53,374 bases of DNA. Source: Chloroflexota bacterium. GTDB taxonomy: Bacteria; Chloroflexota; Dehalococcoidia; DSTF01; RBG-16-68-14. How positions within the stretch are numbered: the first letter of the stretch is position 1; the number at the start of each line of letters is the position of its first letter. Below, one piece after another: positions 1-8,422 of the stretch. The notes under the pieces are model-generated. The model searched no databases. It saw only the letters and a program-made list of their open reading frames with translations, and was not told the origin of the DNA. The DNA is taken from assembly GCA_003228685.1 (NCBI GenBank), contig QIFC01000015.1, forward strand, positions 1 to 53,374, in the 5' to 3' direction. The position numbers were made by a program, and so were the translations under genes.

Positions 1-155
1 CTCTCCTGGGTACCGTTTGCCCATCCTGGACTCCTTTCTGAGCGAGCATCTCGCTACAGTCTAGGTGTCCGGAATACCGGGTCAGGGTCATCAGGACGAC
101 TCGGTACGTCTTTGAGGCGGACCGCTACATCAAAGGCAAAGCACCACCAGGTGAT

Positions 156-761
156 TTGATCATCCAGGTAACGGAGGATCTTGTACTACCTATAGGCAGG
201 AAGATGGTCCTTTCTCTCGTGCCCTGGCTCAAAGACTCTTACCAGCCAAGCGCCTGGACCGCGGTATCTGAAGACGGTGGAACGCTGCGATACGCAAATG
301 GCTTACCTGCGGAAGTAGGCTCCGTCAAGACACTGGACCAATACGCTGAACTGCTGGCAGCCGTGGTCGCGGAGCAGGCTAGCGGCGGACCGCCGGTGCC
401 TCTAGCGATTCCGCTCATACAACCGGGCGATCTGATTTCGCCTGCTCGATTCCTGGGATTGGGAGATTCGGCTGAAGTTAGTATCAGCAAGGCCGACAGC
501 TCAGACAGTACGGAATTAGAACCCGGAATGAGGTCTGTGCTGATGTCTTCCTTGGAGGAAGACATCCTCGTCGAGGCGGCCACACTTGGCGGCCGAGAGG
601 GCAACCTTACAATCACATTCAAGCTCACAGATGGCCATGTTTGGGAGTTTGAGTACGATCCTACCACGGGTTCGATCATCTATCCACCGGGTGGCTTGCA
701 GGCGAAGCTGACCAAAGCTTCAAAAGACGCTCTCCGGCCTGCACTCAGTAGAGTGCAGTAG
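156..761 (+). CDS. Hypothetical protein, 5' end apparently damaged
   Basis: No known family recognised with confidence. The only usable start in the frame is TTG at 156, with no Shine-Dalgarno sequence. The frame stays open upstream to a TGA at 39-41, and the stretch encoded by about 90-155 (TTRYVFEADRYIKGK) reads like real protein. It resembles the beta-strand before an LKG-type motif in secreted hypothetical proteins. The natural N-terminus, probably a signal peptide, is therefore not in frame here. The gene may be decayed, may carry a frameshift, or may start with a rare codon. The product is mixed alpha/beta with no membrane segment. It lies next to two other broken features (hydrolase and tRNA fragment), which favours decay. 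Confidence 0.45.
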   Translation: MIIQVTEDLVLPIGRKMVLSLVPWLKDSYQPSAWTAVSEDGGTLRYANGLPAEVGSVKTLDQYAELLAAVVAEQASGGPPVPLAIPLIQPGDLISPARFLGLGDSAEVSISKADSSDSTELEPGMRSVLMSSLEEDILVEAATLGGREGNLTITFKLTDGHVWEFEYDPTTGSIIYPPGGLQAKLTKASKDALRPALSRVQ

Positions 762-866
762 TCGGCTTCGGTCGCACGCTGGAAGGCTGTCCTAGGCTGT
801 CGCTATTCAGGTATTACAGGATCGAGTTACTTCGGCTCAGCCGCGTTGCGGCTCCATGGCGGTGGC

Positions 867-1484
867 CTACCCGCACGGGCAGGCCGCTAGACTTGCGGCT
901 CGAACTGCGCTCCCGCCTCCAACATCAAACAAGCCAAGAATAGAGGGGCGATGTGATCCACCAGCGCGAGTATCCGCGGACGTGCCCGCACGGCCGGCCG
1001 ACGATGATGCACATGAGCGCGGACGCACTCGCGAAGCAGTTCCGGCGGCGCCAGGGTTGCCGCCCTCGCCCTCGAACTCGGGCAAGTTGGGCGTGCCGCC
1101 GGCCACGAGCGCGAGGTGGGCGCCGACCGAGTTACCCTCGACCGCGATCCGCTCCGGATCGATACCGAGGTGTTCGTTGTTCGCGCGCATCCAGCGCAGC
1201 GCCGCCTTCACGTCGTGAATCTGTGCCGGCCACTTCGCCTCGCCGCTGAGCCGGTACTCGCTGGCGACGCAGAGGTAGCCCTCGCGGCCGAGCAGGATGC
1301 CGTAGCCGCGGAGCTGCGTGCGGTCGCCGTTGCGCCAGCCGCCGCCGTGCACCAGCAGCACGGCCGGCGCCGACGCCGGGCCGCCGGGTGGCGTGTAGAC
1401 GTCGCACTTCAGGTCGCGGCCGCCGCCTGTTCCAAAGACAACGTCCTCTTCGATCGTTACGCGTCGGGCTGTGTCTATCGCCAT
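867..1484 (-). pseudogene. Alpha/beta hydrolase (esterase/lipase-like), truncated
   Basis: The first 140 or so residues are a clear esterase-type alpha/beta hydrolase: the oxyanion-hole motif HGGGW is at residues 46-50 and the nucleophile elbow GNSVG has Ser119. From about residue 143 (near position 1058) the frame turns into Arg/Ser/Gly-rich sequence that does not look like protein. No strand carrying the catalytic Asp or the C-terminal GHGF-type His is found, in this frame or in the other two frames of the strand. Relatives are normally about 270-300 residues; this frame gives 205. A good ribosome site (AGGAGGGACG) precedes the ATG at 1484. Best read as a gene that lost its 3' half by deletion or frameshift, and so inactive. 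Confidence 0.6.
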
Positions 1485-1561
1485 CTCGTCCCTCCTATCC
1501 GGGAGTTACCGCTCGATACGCCTCTATCCTACACGACCGGGCGGACGAACCGGGCGCTCTC

Positions 1562-1603
1562 GCTGCCTGGGAAGCAAATGCTCGGCCGCTGAGCTACGCC
1601 CGC
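1562..1603 (-). pseudogene. 5' half of a tRNA-Gly(CCC)-like gene
   Basis: Reading the minus strand from 1603: acceptor 5' strand GCGGGCG, then TA, D-stem GCTC with loop AGCGGCC and closing GAGC, then A, then anticodon 5' stem TTTGC and loop TTCCCAG (anticodon CCC). This matches the first half of a bacterial tRNA-Gly almost perfectly. The 3' anticodon strand is GCAGC where GCAAA is needed, and beyond it no TTCRA T-loop with a matching stem and no acceptor 3' strand are found. It is therefore a half tRNA, not a working gene. It could be a scar of site-specific integration or recombination at the anticodon arm, or simple decay. Confidence 0.5.
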
Positions 1604-1659
1604 TCGCGCCTTGCGCGATGCGATGTTTCAGAGGCGCTAGGCAGCCGTGAAGTGAGGCG

Positions 1660-2088
1660 TTAGGACTCGCGCGAGTAGTCCCAGGAGATGTACTTCTTCG
1701 GCGTGACGCGGATGTAGGCGATACCGGGCCGCACTTCGGCCGGCAGTTCGTCTTCGGGCGTACCGCGATGCTTGGCGGAAGCGCGCATGAGCTTCAGCGC
1801 CTCGGTGGGGTCGGTCACGATGTCGGCAAGCCCTTGGATCATGAGGCCCTTGATGTCCTGCATGGAGCTGCCGCTCTCGATCAGGGCGCTGACCTGCGGA
1901 TTGCGTCTGATGTTCACAATGCGCTGGGTACCGTCGCGGCCGCCGGTGTAGATCTCGTCTTCGAAGCGAAAGTAGCCGATCGGAACCGAGTGCGGATAGC
2001 CGCCGGCGCCGATGGTCGTCAGGATCAGCCAGCCCGGGCGGCTGTCGAGAAAGGCGTGCGCTTCGTCCTTGGTGAGTTGTGCCGGCAT
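1660..2088 (-). CDS. Pyridoxamine 5'-phosphate oxidase-fold (flavin/F420-binding) protein
   Basis: This 142-residue protein has the split beta-barrel pattern of the pyridoxamine-phosphate-oxidase-like family: an N-terminal helix, then strand LILTTIGAGGYPHSVPIGY, then YTGGRDGTQRIVNIRRNPQVSALIE. Members bind FMN, F420 or heme and act as small reductases or oxidases in the cytoplasm; the substrate cannot be told here. The start at 2088 fits the usual family length; a longer frame to 2352 overlaps the upstream gene and is not needed. Two bases separate it from the upstream CoA-binding protein gene, so the two are probably co-transcribed. Confidence 0.8.
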   Translation of the reverse strand: MPAQLTKDEAHAFLDSRPGWLILTTIGAGGYPHSVPIGYFRFEDEIYTGGRDGTQRIVNIRRNPQVSALIESGSSMQDIKGLMIQGLADIVTDPTEALKLMRASAKHRGTPEDELPAEVRPGIAYIRVTPKKYISWDYSRES

Positions 2089-2090
2089 GG

Positions 2091-3521
2091 CTACGGCTCC
2101 TCTCGTTGGGCCTGCCAATCGAGGCGCCTCCGGAGCGCCAGAGCCGCGTTGCGGACCGAACCGAACACGGCGAGGCCGAGCGTGGCGGCCTCCTGACGGA
2201 AGGCGATGGTCGCTTCCATGACTTCGGTTGTGATTGGCGGACGGACGAGCATGATGACCGGCTTGCCAAACGACTCGATCGCATCGGCGGTGGATGCCGC
2301 GATTTGTTTGGCGTGCTCCACGTGATCGGCGCTGCCCCGGCCCGGCCCCCATCCGATAGCGGCCTGTAGCATGATGACATCGATGTTCGGCGATTCCGCG
2401 ATGAGACGGAGCGTCTGCCGCATGAGCTTCGGCCCCTCAGGCCCGAAGCCGACGTTAGTGTCGACGGGGTTGCGCACGCTGGTCCCGGCGACAGGCGTGA
2501 ACTCACCGAGTGCGGCCTGCGTGTCTGCGGGCAGGTGCGGCACCTCAAGACCGACGGCGGCCACGTCGTCGGTGGCGAGCACGCTGTTGCCACCGCCGAC
2601 GCCGACGATGCCGACGCGCGGGCCAGCGAGGTCGTCGAGGTACCTGAAGGCGACGGCGCAGTCGTTCAGCTCTTCGATGCTGTCGACACGGATGCCACCG
2701 CCCTGCCGGACGGCAGCATCAAAGACGGTGATCTGGCCCGCGAGGCTGCCCGTGTGCGATACGGTGGCGCGGCCGCCCGCTTCGGTGCGGCCGCCCTTGA
2801 GGATGATGACGGGCTTGACGGCGGAGGCGGCGCGCAGGGCAGACAGGAACTTGCCGCCGTCGCGAACGCCCTCGATGTAGGCGGTGATGATCTCGGTGTC
2901 GGCGTCTTGAGCGAGGAGATCGAGGAAGTCGCTCTCGTCGAGGTCGGCGGCGTTGCCGTAGCTGATCACTTTGCTGTAGCGAAGGCCGCGAATGCCCCCC
3001 GTGCGGCAACAGTCGCCCGCGTTGGCGCCGCTCTGGGAGATCATGCCGACGTTACCGGGCTCGGCCGGCAGGCCGGGCATCATCGAGAGGCCCGGCGCGG
3101 GGCTGTAGAGGCCCATGCAGTTGGGACCGATCACGCGCATGCCCAGCTCTTTGACGCGGGCCAGCACCTGCGTTTCTTGATCGGCGCGATCGGCGTCGCC
3201 GGTCTCACTGAAGCCCGCGGTGAAGAAATGAATCGCTTTGACGTGCTTCTCTTGGCAGTCCTCGACCATCTCTGGAACGACCGAGACCGGCACGCATGAG
3301 ATGACATAATCGATGTCGCCGGGGACGTCGCGCAGGCGCGGATAGCACTTGAGGCCCTGAATCTCATCCGCCTTCGGATTAACAGGGTAGAGATCGCCTT
3401 TGTAGCCCATCTCCAGAATTGACGTAACGAACGCGCTACCCGGTCCCATCGTCGTGCTGGCGCCAGCAACGGCGATGCTGCGGGGGTGGAAGAGATGGTC
3501 GAGGGCGTGTTCCTGGCTCAC
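2091..3521 (-). CDS. CoA-binding protein / NDP-forming acyl-CoA synthetase alpha-like
   Basis: This 476-residue protein has the layout of the alpha part of ADP-forming acyl-CoA synthetases. An N-terminal Rossmann CoA-binding domain (SIAVAGAS, residues about 15-22, and later IGPNCMG) is followed by two succinyl-CoA-ligase-like flavodoxin domains. The phosphohistidine motif SHTGSLAG, containing the His that carries phosphate in the family, is present. No ATP-grasp (beta) domain is fused or adjacent, so it either works with a distant beta subunit or has another CoA-linked role. The start is GTG at 3521 with no Shine-Dalgarno site; a TAGGAT hexamer sits six bases upstream, suggesting a leaderless transcript. 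Confidence 0.8.
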   Translation of the reverse strand: MSQEHALDHLFHPRSIAVAGASTTMGPGSAFVTSILEMGYKGDLYPVNPKADEIQGLKCYPRLRDVPGDIDYVISCVPVSVVPEMVEDCQEKHVKAIHFFTAGFSETGDADRADQETQVLARVKELGMRVIGPNCMGLYSPAPGLSMMPGLPAEPGNVGMISQSGANAGDCCRTGGIRGLRYSKVISYGNAADLDESDFLDLLAQDADTEIITAYIEGVRDGGKFLSALRAASAVKPVIILKGGRTEAGGRATVSHTGSLAGQITVFDAAVRQGGGIRVDSIEELNDCAVAFRYLDDLAGPRVGIVGVGGGNSVLATDDVAAVGLEVPHLPADTQAALGEFTPVAGTSVRNPVDTNVGFGPEGPKLMRQTLRLIAESPNIDVIMLQAAIGWGPGRGSADHVEHAKQIAASTADAIESFGKPVIMLVRPPITTEVMEATIAFRQEAATLGLAVFGSVRNAALALRRRLDWQAQREEP

Positions 3522-3547
3522 TCGTGAATCCTAGCGCAATCGCGAGA

Positions 3548-4237
3548 CTAGTACACGATCTCCATGCGCAGGCCGGCGCTGTCGAAGTCTGGTGCCGGCG
3601 GGAGCCGTTCTGCCGTGCCGTAGGCGATGCGCCCCGCCGTCCACGCCGCCGCGCAGGCGTCGTAGAGATCGTCCAGTGCGGCTCCTTTGGGAGATCGAAG
3701 CGCTGAGATTGTGTCCTCGAAGGCGGGCGCCAGGATGCGCAATCGTTCTTGGGCGCCTCGAGGCTTTCGCTTCCAGAACTCGAGCGTGCGCCGTCCGTTG
3801 AGCGCCCAGAAACTCACCTCAGGGTGGACCTCAACGACGCGGTCTTGGAGCGCTGGTGTCACCAGCATGTCGGCCTCGCGGATCTTCGGCAGGATGGCAA
3901 ACGTCTGCTTTGACAGTTTGCGGCCGGAGGCTGCCTCCGAGAGCGCACATGCTTCCTCGTACGTGTTCGCATCGAGCGTGGCTCGCATGGGCGCAGGAAA
4001 GACGCTGCTCCGTCTTGGACCAATCGCTCGCCTGGCAAGGACGTCCGCCTGACGGGGTGTGTTGTCCGGAAGGCCGATCGGCACGTCGACCGCGACCGCG
4101 GCGCAGTCCGACGTGCTGTCCAGCAGCTCCTGAAACGTCGTCGAAACGGAGATGCCGCGGATGCGCAGGCGACCGGTCGCGTCGACACGAGCGGTAAGCC
4201 AGCCAGCCTTACAGCCATCGACGCCGGCCACATCCAT
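3548..4237 (-). CDS. DUF429 family protein (RNase H-like fold)
   Basis: This 229-residue protein matches the DUF429 family, predicted to have an RNase H-like fold. The N-terminal VDGCKAGW gives the first acidic residue, AVDVPIGLPD the second, and EVHPEVSFWALNG is the conserved central family motif. A late DDLYDACAAAW helix with paired Asp residues closes the active-site set. The family has no settled function; nuclease activity is only predicted. The start at 4237 gives the MDVAGVDG N-terminus typical of the family; the frame extends to 4417 but would overlap the upstream metE-like gene. It lies 10 bases downstream of that gene and is probably transcribed with it. Confidence 0.8.
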   Translation of the reverse strand: MDVAGVDGCKAGWLTARVDATGRLRIRGISVSTTFQELLDSTSDCAAVAVDVPIGLPDNTPRQADVLARRAIGPRRSSVFPAPMRATLDANTYEEACALSEAASGRKLSKQTFAILPKIREADMLVTPALQDRVVEVHPEVSFWALNGRRTLEFWKRKPRGAQERLRILAPAFEDTISALRSPKGAALDDLYDACAAAWTAGRIAYGTAERLPPAPDFDSAGLRMEIVY

Positions 4238-4247
4238 GTGAGCGCGC

Positions 4248-5228
4248 CTATTCGATGCCCAGTTCGGCGCGGACCTTGTGGACGCCTTCCATGATGACGC
4301 GCAGCTTGGCAGCCGACTCGTCCCAGGTGCGCGTCTTGAAACCGCAATCAGGGTCGATGTAGAGGCGCTCAGGCGGCAACACGTCCAGGCCACGTTTGAT
4401 CTCGGACACGACGTCATCGACGGATTCGATGACGTGGCTGTGGACGTCGACGACGCCCCAGGCGATCTCCTTGTCTTCGGGGAAGCCCTTGGTCTTCAGC
4501 AGCTCTACGAGTTCGTGGCTGCTGTTGGCCATCTCCAGGTCGAACTGCTTGACGGGCATGTCGAAAAAGCGGGGGTAGGCTGAGACGAAGTCGCCGTAGC
4601 AGATGTGCGTGCCGGTCTTGGCGTTCACGCCCTCTGTGGCGATCGCCATCGCTTCAATAGCCAGCTCGATGTCCTCGAGGCGCGTAGAGAGCGCGGGTTC
4701 GTCGATCTGGATGAACGGGGCGCCGGCGCGGTCGAGTTCCAGCGCCTCGTAGTTGATCGCCTTCGCCATTTCGAGCACGGCCTGCCGGAAGGTGTCGTAG
4801 CCTTCAAGGAACGACCACTCGACCATTGTGTAGGGGCCGGTGAGCATGCCCTTGACCGGCTTCTCGGTGAGGCTCTGCGCGTAGCGCCAGAGGTCTACCG
4901 TGATGGGCTCGGTCCAACGCAGGACATCCTTAACGATGGGCTTGTGATAGTAGCGGTTGCCATAGGAGCGCACGAGACCGCCGACCTCCATGCCCTCTAG
5001 GTGCTCGGCGAAGTAGACGACCATATCGCCGCGGGCCATCTCGCCGTCGACGAGGATATCGAGGCCGATCTCCTCCTGTAGGGCGATCACCTCGCGCGTC
5101 GCCTGCTTCTCGAGTTCGTCCAGCTCCTCGCGTGGCAGTTTGCCTGCGGCGAACTGATTGCGCGCCTTCTGAAGATACGGCGGCTTGGGGAAGCTGCCGA
5201 CCGTTGTAGTCACGAGTCCTGTGGTCAT
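4248..5228 (-). CDS. Core MetE-type methionine synthase, zinc-containing
   Basis: This 326-residue single-barrel protein corresponds to the C-terminal catalytic half of cobalamin-independent methionine synthase. The zinc ligands are present: His208 and Cys210 in HICYGDF, probably Glu232, and Cys295 in DPDCGFKTR. The IDEPAL motif around residues 175-180 is also intact. It should transfer a methyl group to homocysteine in the cytoplasm; the methyl donor may be a folate, a corrinoid protein or another carrier, because short core-MetE enzymes differ from full-length MetE. It overlaps the upstream paralogue by 4 bases (5225-5228), implying coupled translation and perhaps a two-subunit enzyme. Confidence 0.8.
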   Translation of the reverse strand: MTTGLVTTTVGSFPKPPYLQKARNQFAAGKLPREELDELEKQATREVIALQEEIGLDILVDGEMARGDMVVYFAEHLEGMEVGGLVRSYGNRYYHKPIVKDVLRWTEPITVDLWRYAQSLTEKPVKGMLTGPYTMVEWSFLEGYDTFRQAVLEMAKAINYEALELDRAGAPFIQIDEPALSTRLEDIELAIEAMAIATEGVNAKTGTHICYGDFVSAYPRFFDMPVKQFDLEMANSSHELVELLKTKGFPEDKEIAWGVVDVHSHVIESVDDVVSEIKRGLDVLPPERLYIDPDCGFKTRTWDESAAKLRVIMEGVHKVRAELGIE

Positions 5229-6199
5229 GCTGGTACTCCTTCCGCCTGGCGGACGCCGCTCGCGAGCCGGCGCAGCTTCTCCTGCGCTACTTCTCGCGGC
5301 AAGAACTCCAGGCCGGCGCTGGGGCTGACGTGGATGCGGTCGGGGTCGATGCCGTCTCCGAGCGTGCGGATCTTGCCGGCGATGTCGTCCGGCGACTCTA
5401 ACCGCGTGTTTCTGGCATCGATGATGCCGAGGCCGAGCTTCTTCGTGAACGGCGTGCGCTTCAACAGGGCCTCGTTCTGAGGGCCCATCACGAAGTCCAG
5501 ACCGATCAGGTCGAATGGCAGGTCGAGGATCTGCGGATAGATGCCCTCAGCGTCGCCAAAGTAGAGATAGAGCGCCGTCTCAGCCGAGAGGCCGTCCGTG
5601 ACTCGCCCGCAGGCGGCGGCAAACGCCGTGTAGTCGTCCTTGAACCGCAGGATGGCCGGCTCGTTGAATTGGATCAGGGATGCTCCCGCGTCCTGGAGTG
5701 CCCGTGCCTCTTGGTTGAGCGCTTCGGCGAAGGCCAACGCCAGCGCGTCGACCGCATGATAGTGATGGTCCACGGACAGGCGGGCCAACGTATACGGGCC
5801 AGTGAGGACCGCTTTGACCGGTTTCGCGCTGTGCTCCACAGCGAACGAGTAATCGCGTACGGTGATCGGCTCGCGCCAGGTGACGGCGGCTTCGACGGCA
5901 GGTTGGCGGTAGTACATATTGGTGTCGAACCAGCGGATCAGGCCGCCGATCGAGACGCCCTCTAGCCCACGGGCCAGATACGTCTGCTCGTCATCCCAGC
6001 GGATTTGACCGTCGGTGACGAGGTCGAGTCCGGCATCAGCATGCTCCTGGAGCACCTCGATGGTGACTTCGCCGGCTACTTGGTCCAGTTCCTCCTGCGT
6101 AATCTGGCCACGATCGAGCTTGTTGATGGCGTTTCTCAGGCGAGCCGGCCGGGGCTTGTTCGGGATCTTTGGGTAGCTGCCTACCACGGTTGCAATCAT
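5225..6199 (-). CDS. MetE-family paralogue lacking the zinc ligands
   Basis: This 324-residue barrel is homologous to its downstream neighbour along its length (GSYPKIP, LTGPYTLARLS, IQFNEPAI, FGDAEGIYP). The His-x-Cys zinc pair is replaced by Leu210-x-Leu (LYLYFGD) and the DPDCG cysteine by Ala295 (SPSAGLEF). It cannot bind the catalytic zinc in the usual way. Full-length MetE has a similar arrangement: its N-terminal half is a zinc-less duplicate that helps bind folate. This gene may supply that half as a separate subunit. The ribosome site GAAGGAAG precedes the ATG at 6199, and translation is probably coupled to the zinc-containing gene through the ATGA-type overlap. Confidence 0.75.
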   Translation of the reverse strand: MIATVVGSYPKIPNKPRPARLRNAINKLDRGQITQEELDQVAGEVTIEVLQEHADAGLDLVTDGQIRWDDEQTYLARGLEGVSIGGLIRWFDTNMYYRQPAVEAAVTWREPITVRDYSFAVEHSAKPVKAVLTGPYTLARLSVDHHYHAVDALALAFAEALNQEARALQDAGASLIQFNEPAILRFKDDYTAFAAACGRVTDGLSAETALYLYFGDAEGIYPQILDLPFDLIGLDFVMGPQNEALLKRTPFTKKLGLGIIDARNTRLESPDDIAGKIRTLGDGIDPDRIHVSPSAGLEFLPREVAQEKLRRLASGVRQAEGVPA

Positions 6200-6284
6200 G
6201 CGATGTCTTCCTTCGCTAAGTGATCACCAGGATGAAACCGAGGCCGCATTGCGGGGGCTCGGCATGCTTCGCGGTTCTAGGATG

Positions 6285-6314
6285 AGTCTAGCATCGGGCC
6301 GAGGAGACGATCAA
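6285..6314 (-). promoter_or_regulatory. Possible sigma-70 promoter for the metE-like pair
   Basis: On the minus strand TTGATC (6309-6314) and TAGACT (6285-6290) are separated by 18 bases, and would start transcription about 80 bases before the ATG at 6199. The rest of the 390-base gap (6200-6589) shows no riboswitch core, tRNA or convincing ORF on either strand. Confidence 0.3.
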
Positions 6315-6521
6315 CGGAGCGCACGCGGCGTGTCTCCCGACATTGGCCGACAGGAGCCCCGATCTTCGCTCAGCAGCGAAGGGCTAGAACGGGAAGCATT
6401 CCATATCCGGGCGCGACTGCCCGAGCATGGCCTGTGGGACGAGCCGCCGCCGCCGGGGATGCCCGGCCAGGCTCCATCTAAGCCAGGCTGACGTTATGAC
6501 GAGGCCGCCAGACGCCGTGCT

Positions 6522-6549
6522 TTGCCTAACTGCAACGTTATGTTATATT
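6522..6549 (+). promoter_or_regulatory. Possible promoter of the small HTH gene
   Basis: TTGCCT (6522-6527) and TATATT (6544-6549) with a 16-base spacer lie about 40 bases upstream of the ATG at 6590. The -10 region is unusually AT-rich for this window. The ribosome site TGGGGGAACC follows. Confidence 0.4.
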
Positions 6550-6589
6550 ATGCAGGCGCGTTAGCAACTAACACAGAATTGGGGGAACC

Positions 6590-6805
6590 ATGGCTGCTAA
6601 TCCCTTCGATAACTATCTCGATCTTGTGGAGGCGGCGCGTATCCTGCGGATTCACCCGCAGAGCTTGCGCCGGCTGATTAAGCAAAAGAAAGTGCCTGCG
6701 ATTCTCTTCGCTGGCAAGTACCTTATCGAGCGTGACAAGCTGGAGATGTTCCAGGCGAACTATGACCCGCGGCCCGGCCGCAAGCCGATCAGGCGTCTTC
6801 TGTAA
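6590..6805 (+). CDS. Small helix-turn-helix (excisionase/MerR-like) DNA-binding protein
   Basis: This 71-residue protein consists of one winged-helix HTH of the excisionase/MerR N-terminal type: LDLVEAARILRIHPQSLRRLIKQKK forms helix-turn-helix, followed by the wing VPAILFAGKYLIERDKLEMF. The basic tail PGRKPIRRLL may help DNA contact. It has its own promoter-like sequence and a strong downstream hairpin, so it is a single-gene unit. Such proteins serve as excisionases in mobile elements or as small regulators. No integrase is nearby, so a regulatory role is more likely, but its target is unknown. Confidence 0.75.
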   Translation: MAANPFDNYLDLVEAARILRIHPQSLRRLIKQKKVPAILFAGKYLIERDKLEMFQANYDPRPGRKPIRRLL

Positions 6806-6830
6806 CCAGGCACACACAGCGTAAGAGACA

Positions 6831-6857
6831 AGAGGCCGGGCACACTGCCCGGCCTCT
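6831..6857 (+). terminator. Hairpin terminator after the HTH gene
   Basis: AGAGGCCGGGCA (6831-6842), loop CAC, then TGCCCGGCCTCT (6846-6857) form a perfect 12-bp stem. The following bases are CTTGATTGG, a weak U-tract. It lies between convergent genes and may end transcription from both sides. Confidence 0.7.
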
Positions 6858-6881
6858 CTTGATTGGAATCTGCGCCAGCGT

Positions 6882-7655
6882 CTACGGGGCGTCTGGAATG
6901 CCATCTAGCCCCGGAATGTCATCTAGGTCGAAGTCGTCGAGGCCGAAGTCGCCGAGGTCTAGAACGTCGTAGATCGGTTCGAAATCGCTGTCCGACACGG
7001 AGTCGCTAACGCTGGTCGCTTCCAGGGAGAACTCAGCTTCGCCGTCCTCGGGCCCTCGCATGAGAAGCAGTACGCCATCGTCACGAAAGCAGAACTCGCC
7101 TGCGCCGGATACTGAGAAACAGGTTGCGTCTTGGCCGGCGATCTCGCGGCTGGACTGGTCCACGTCCACGCCAGGCGATCTGTCGATTAGGTCATCGAAT
7201 CCGTCAGGGTCCGTGAAGATGCTGAAGAAGGGGAGGCCGAGGGCGTCGCTGATAGGGGACTCAAAGCACTGGCCTTCTCCGCCTTCGGATGCGCACATGT
7301 AGGTGACTTCGCCGTTGTTGATCATCACGATGTCACCATCAGGACTCCCGATGTCCATGCGCCAGGCGTCGGGGGGCTTCGAGTAGAGCGTCATCGTACC
7401 GACGAAATCGTCGCCCACGCCGGAGGAGGCGAAGTCGTACTCGACCTTTACCTCTGAGATGCCGAATCGGTCGGCAAACGAGTTCAGATCTCCAGAAGCA
7501 TCGCCGTCGTCATCGTCGCCGTCGACGGGCTGTTCGGCGGCCGGGTCGCCGGAGTCTGCATCTCCGTTGTCGTCGCTGTCGCTGCCGCAGGCGACGAAGA
7601 GCGCCCCGGCGAGCAGGGCCACAGCGATAAGAAAGTACCGTAGGGAACTACGCAT
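6882..7655 (-). CDS. Secreted lipoprotein, function unknown
   Basis: This 257-residue protein has an N-terminal lipoprotein signal (MRSSLRYFLIAVALLAGALF followed by VAC, with Cys at residue 23). An Asp-rich linker (about residues 26-55) follows, then a globular region. The pattern in the globular part (GTMTLYSKPPDAWRMDI, a strand with MINNGEVTYMC, REIAGQDATCFSV) resembles the LolA/LppX-type half-barrels that bind lipid or act in lipoprotein transfer, but this is a fold-level impression only. Two pairs of cysteines (CASEGGEGQC and later C..C) may form disulphides outside the cell. It has a good ribosome site, AAAGGAGTAAGCCT, before the ATG. Confidence 0.75.
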   Translation of the reverse strand: MRSSLRYFLIAVALLAGALFVACGSDSDDNGDADSGDPAAEQPVDGDDDDGDASGDLNSFADRFGISEVKVEYDFASSGVGDDFVGTMTLYSKPPDAWRMDIGSPDGDIVMINNGEVTYMCASEGGEGQCFESPISDALGLPFFSIFTDPDGFDDLIDRSPGVDVDQSSREIAGQDATCFSVSGAGEFCFRDDGVLLLMRGPEDGEAEFSLEATSVSDSVSDSDFEPIYDVLDLGDFGLDDFDLDDIPGLDGIPDAP

Positions 7656-7735
7656 AGGCTTACTCCTTTTACTCGTAATCCTTATATTAGATGGAGCGTA
7701 GCAGCGGCTGCCGTCAGAGGCAAGAAGAAGTGAGG

Positions 7736-8395
7736 TCAGCCTTCTTCGAGGTGGCGGTGGGCGTCCAGGAAGTCCATTGTACTGCGGTATTGCTCGCCCG
7801 TGATCTTGCTGCTGTAGTGCAGATAGTTCATGAGGACTTCAAGCGTAAGAACAGAGACGAGGTTGATGCCCTGACGCCGCAACCGTTCGCGGCCGCCTTG
7901 CTGACGGTCGAGCAGAACGACGGCGTCCCGGACCATGAGACCGGCTTCGCCAAGCTGCAGGGCCGTCTCCAGAATGCTGCCGCCGCCAGCGAGGAGGTCG
8001 TCCATGATCAGCGCTTGCTGGTTCGGCCGGTAGACGCCTTCGATGTCCTTACCGAGGTCGTCGAGGCGGGGGTGGAGGTAGATGAGCGGGATCTTGGCGG
8101 TCAACGAAAATGCTGTCGCGATGTGGAGGCCGCCGAACGGAACGCCTGCCACGAGGTCGAACGGCTCCACCTGCGGGTGGCGCATACGCTGGAGCGCTTG
8201 CAATTCGTCCCAGATGATGTGCGCCGCGCGCCAGAGGGCGGTCGGATGGCCGATGAGGAGCCGCAGATTGACGTATATGGGGGAGTCGACCGTGGTGCGG
8301 CCAAGCGTGAATTTGCCGAACTGGATGGCGCCCAGTTCCCAGAGCGTCTCAGCCAACCAGAGGTTGGTGCCACGGCTGTGCGGTGTGGGCTGCAT
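7736..8395 (-). CDS. Orotate phosphoribosyltransferase-like protein
   Basis: This 219-residue protein is a type I phosphoribosyltransferase. The PRPP-binding loop is ALIMDDLLAGGGSI, corresponding to the VxVDDxxTTGGS signature, and LVAGVPFGGLHIATAFS is the PyrE-like pyrophosphate loop region. The N-terminal TLWELGAIQFGKFTLGRTTVDSPIYVNLR resembles the OPRT hood with its substrate contacts. It would join orotate (or another base) to PRPP in the cytoplasm. No other pyr gene is in the window. It follows a 290-base leader with its own promoter and a leader peptide, so its expression is probably set by attenuation or translation coupling. Confidence 0.75.
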   Translation of the reverse strand: MQPTPHSRGTNLWLAETLWELGAIQFGKFTLGRTTVDSPIYVNLRLLIGHPTALWRAAHIIWDELQALQRMRHPQVEPFDLVAGVPFGGLHIATAFSLTAKIPLIYLHPRLDDLGKDIEGVYRPNQQALIMDDLLAGGGSILETALQLGEAGLMVRDAVVLLDRQQGGRERLRRQGINLVSVLTLEVLMNYLHYSSKITGEQYRSTMDFLDAHRHLEEG

Positions 8396-8422
8396 GCGGC
8401 GTCCTGCCTTACGGAATGATGA

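Noticed and set aside
6590..6805. Excisionase of an integrated element
   Set aside because: No integrase, att repeats or phage genes nearby; a regulator is as likely.
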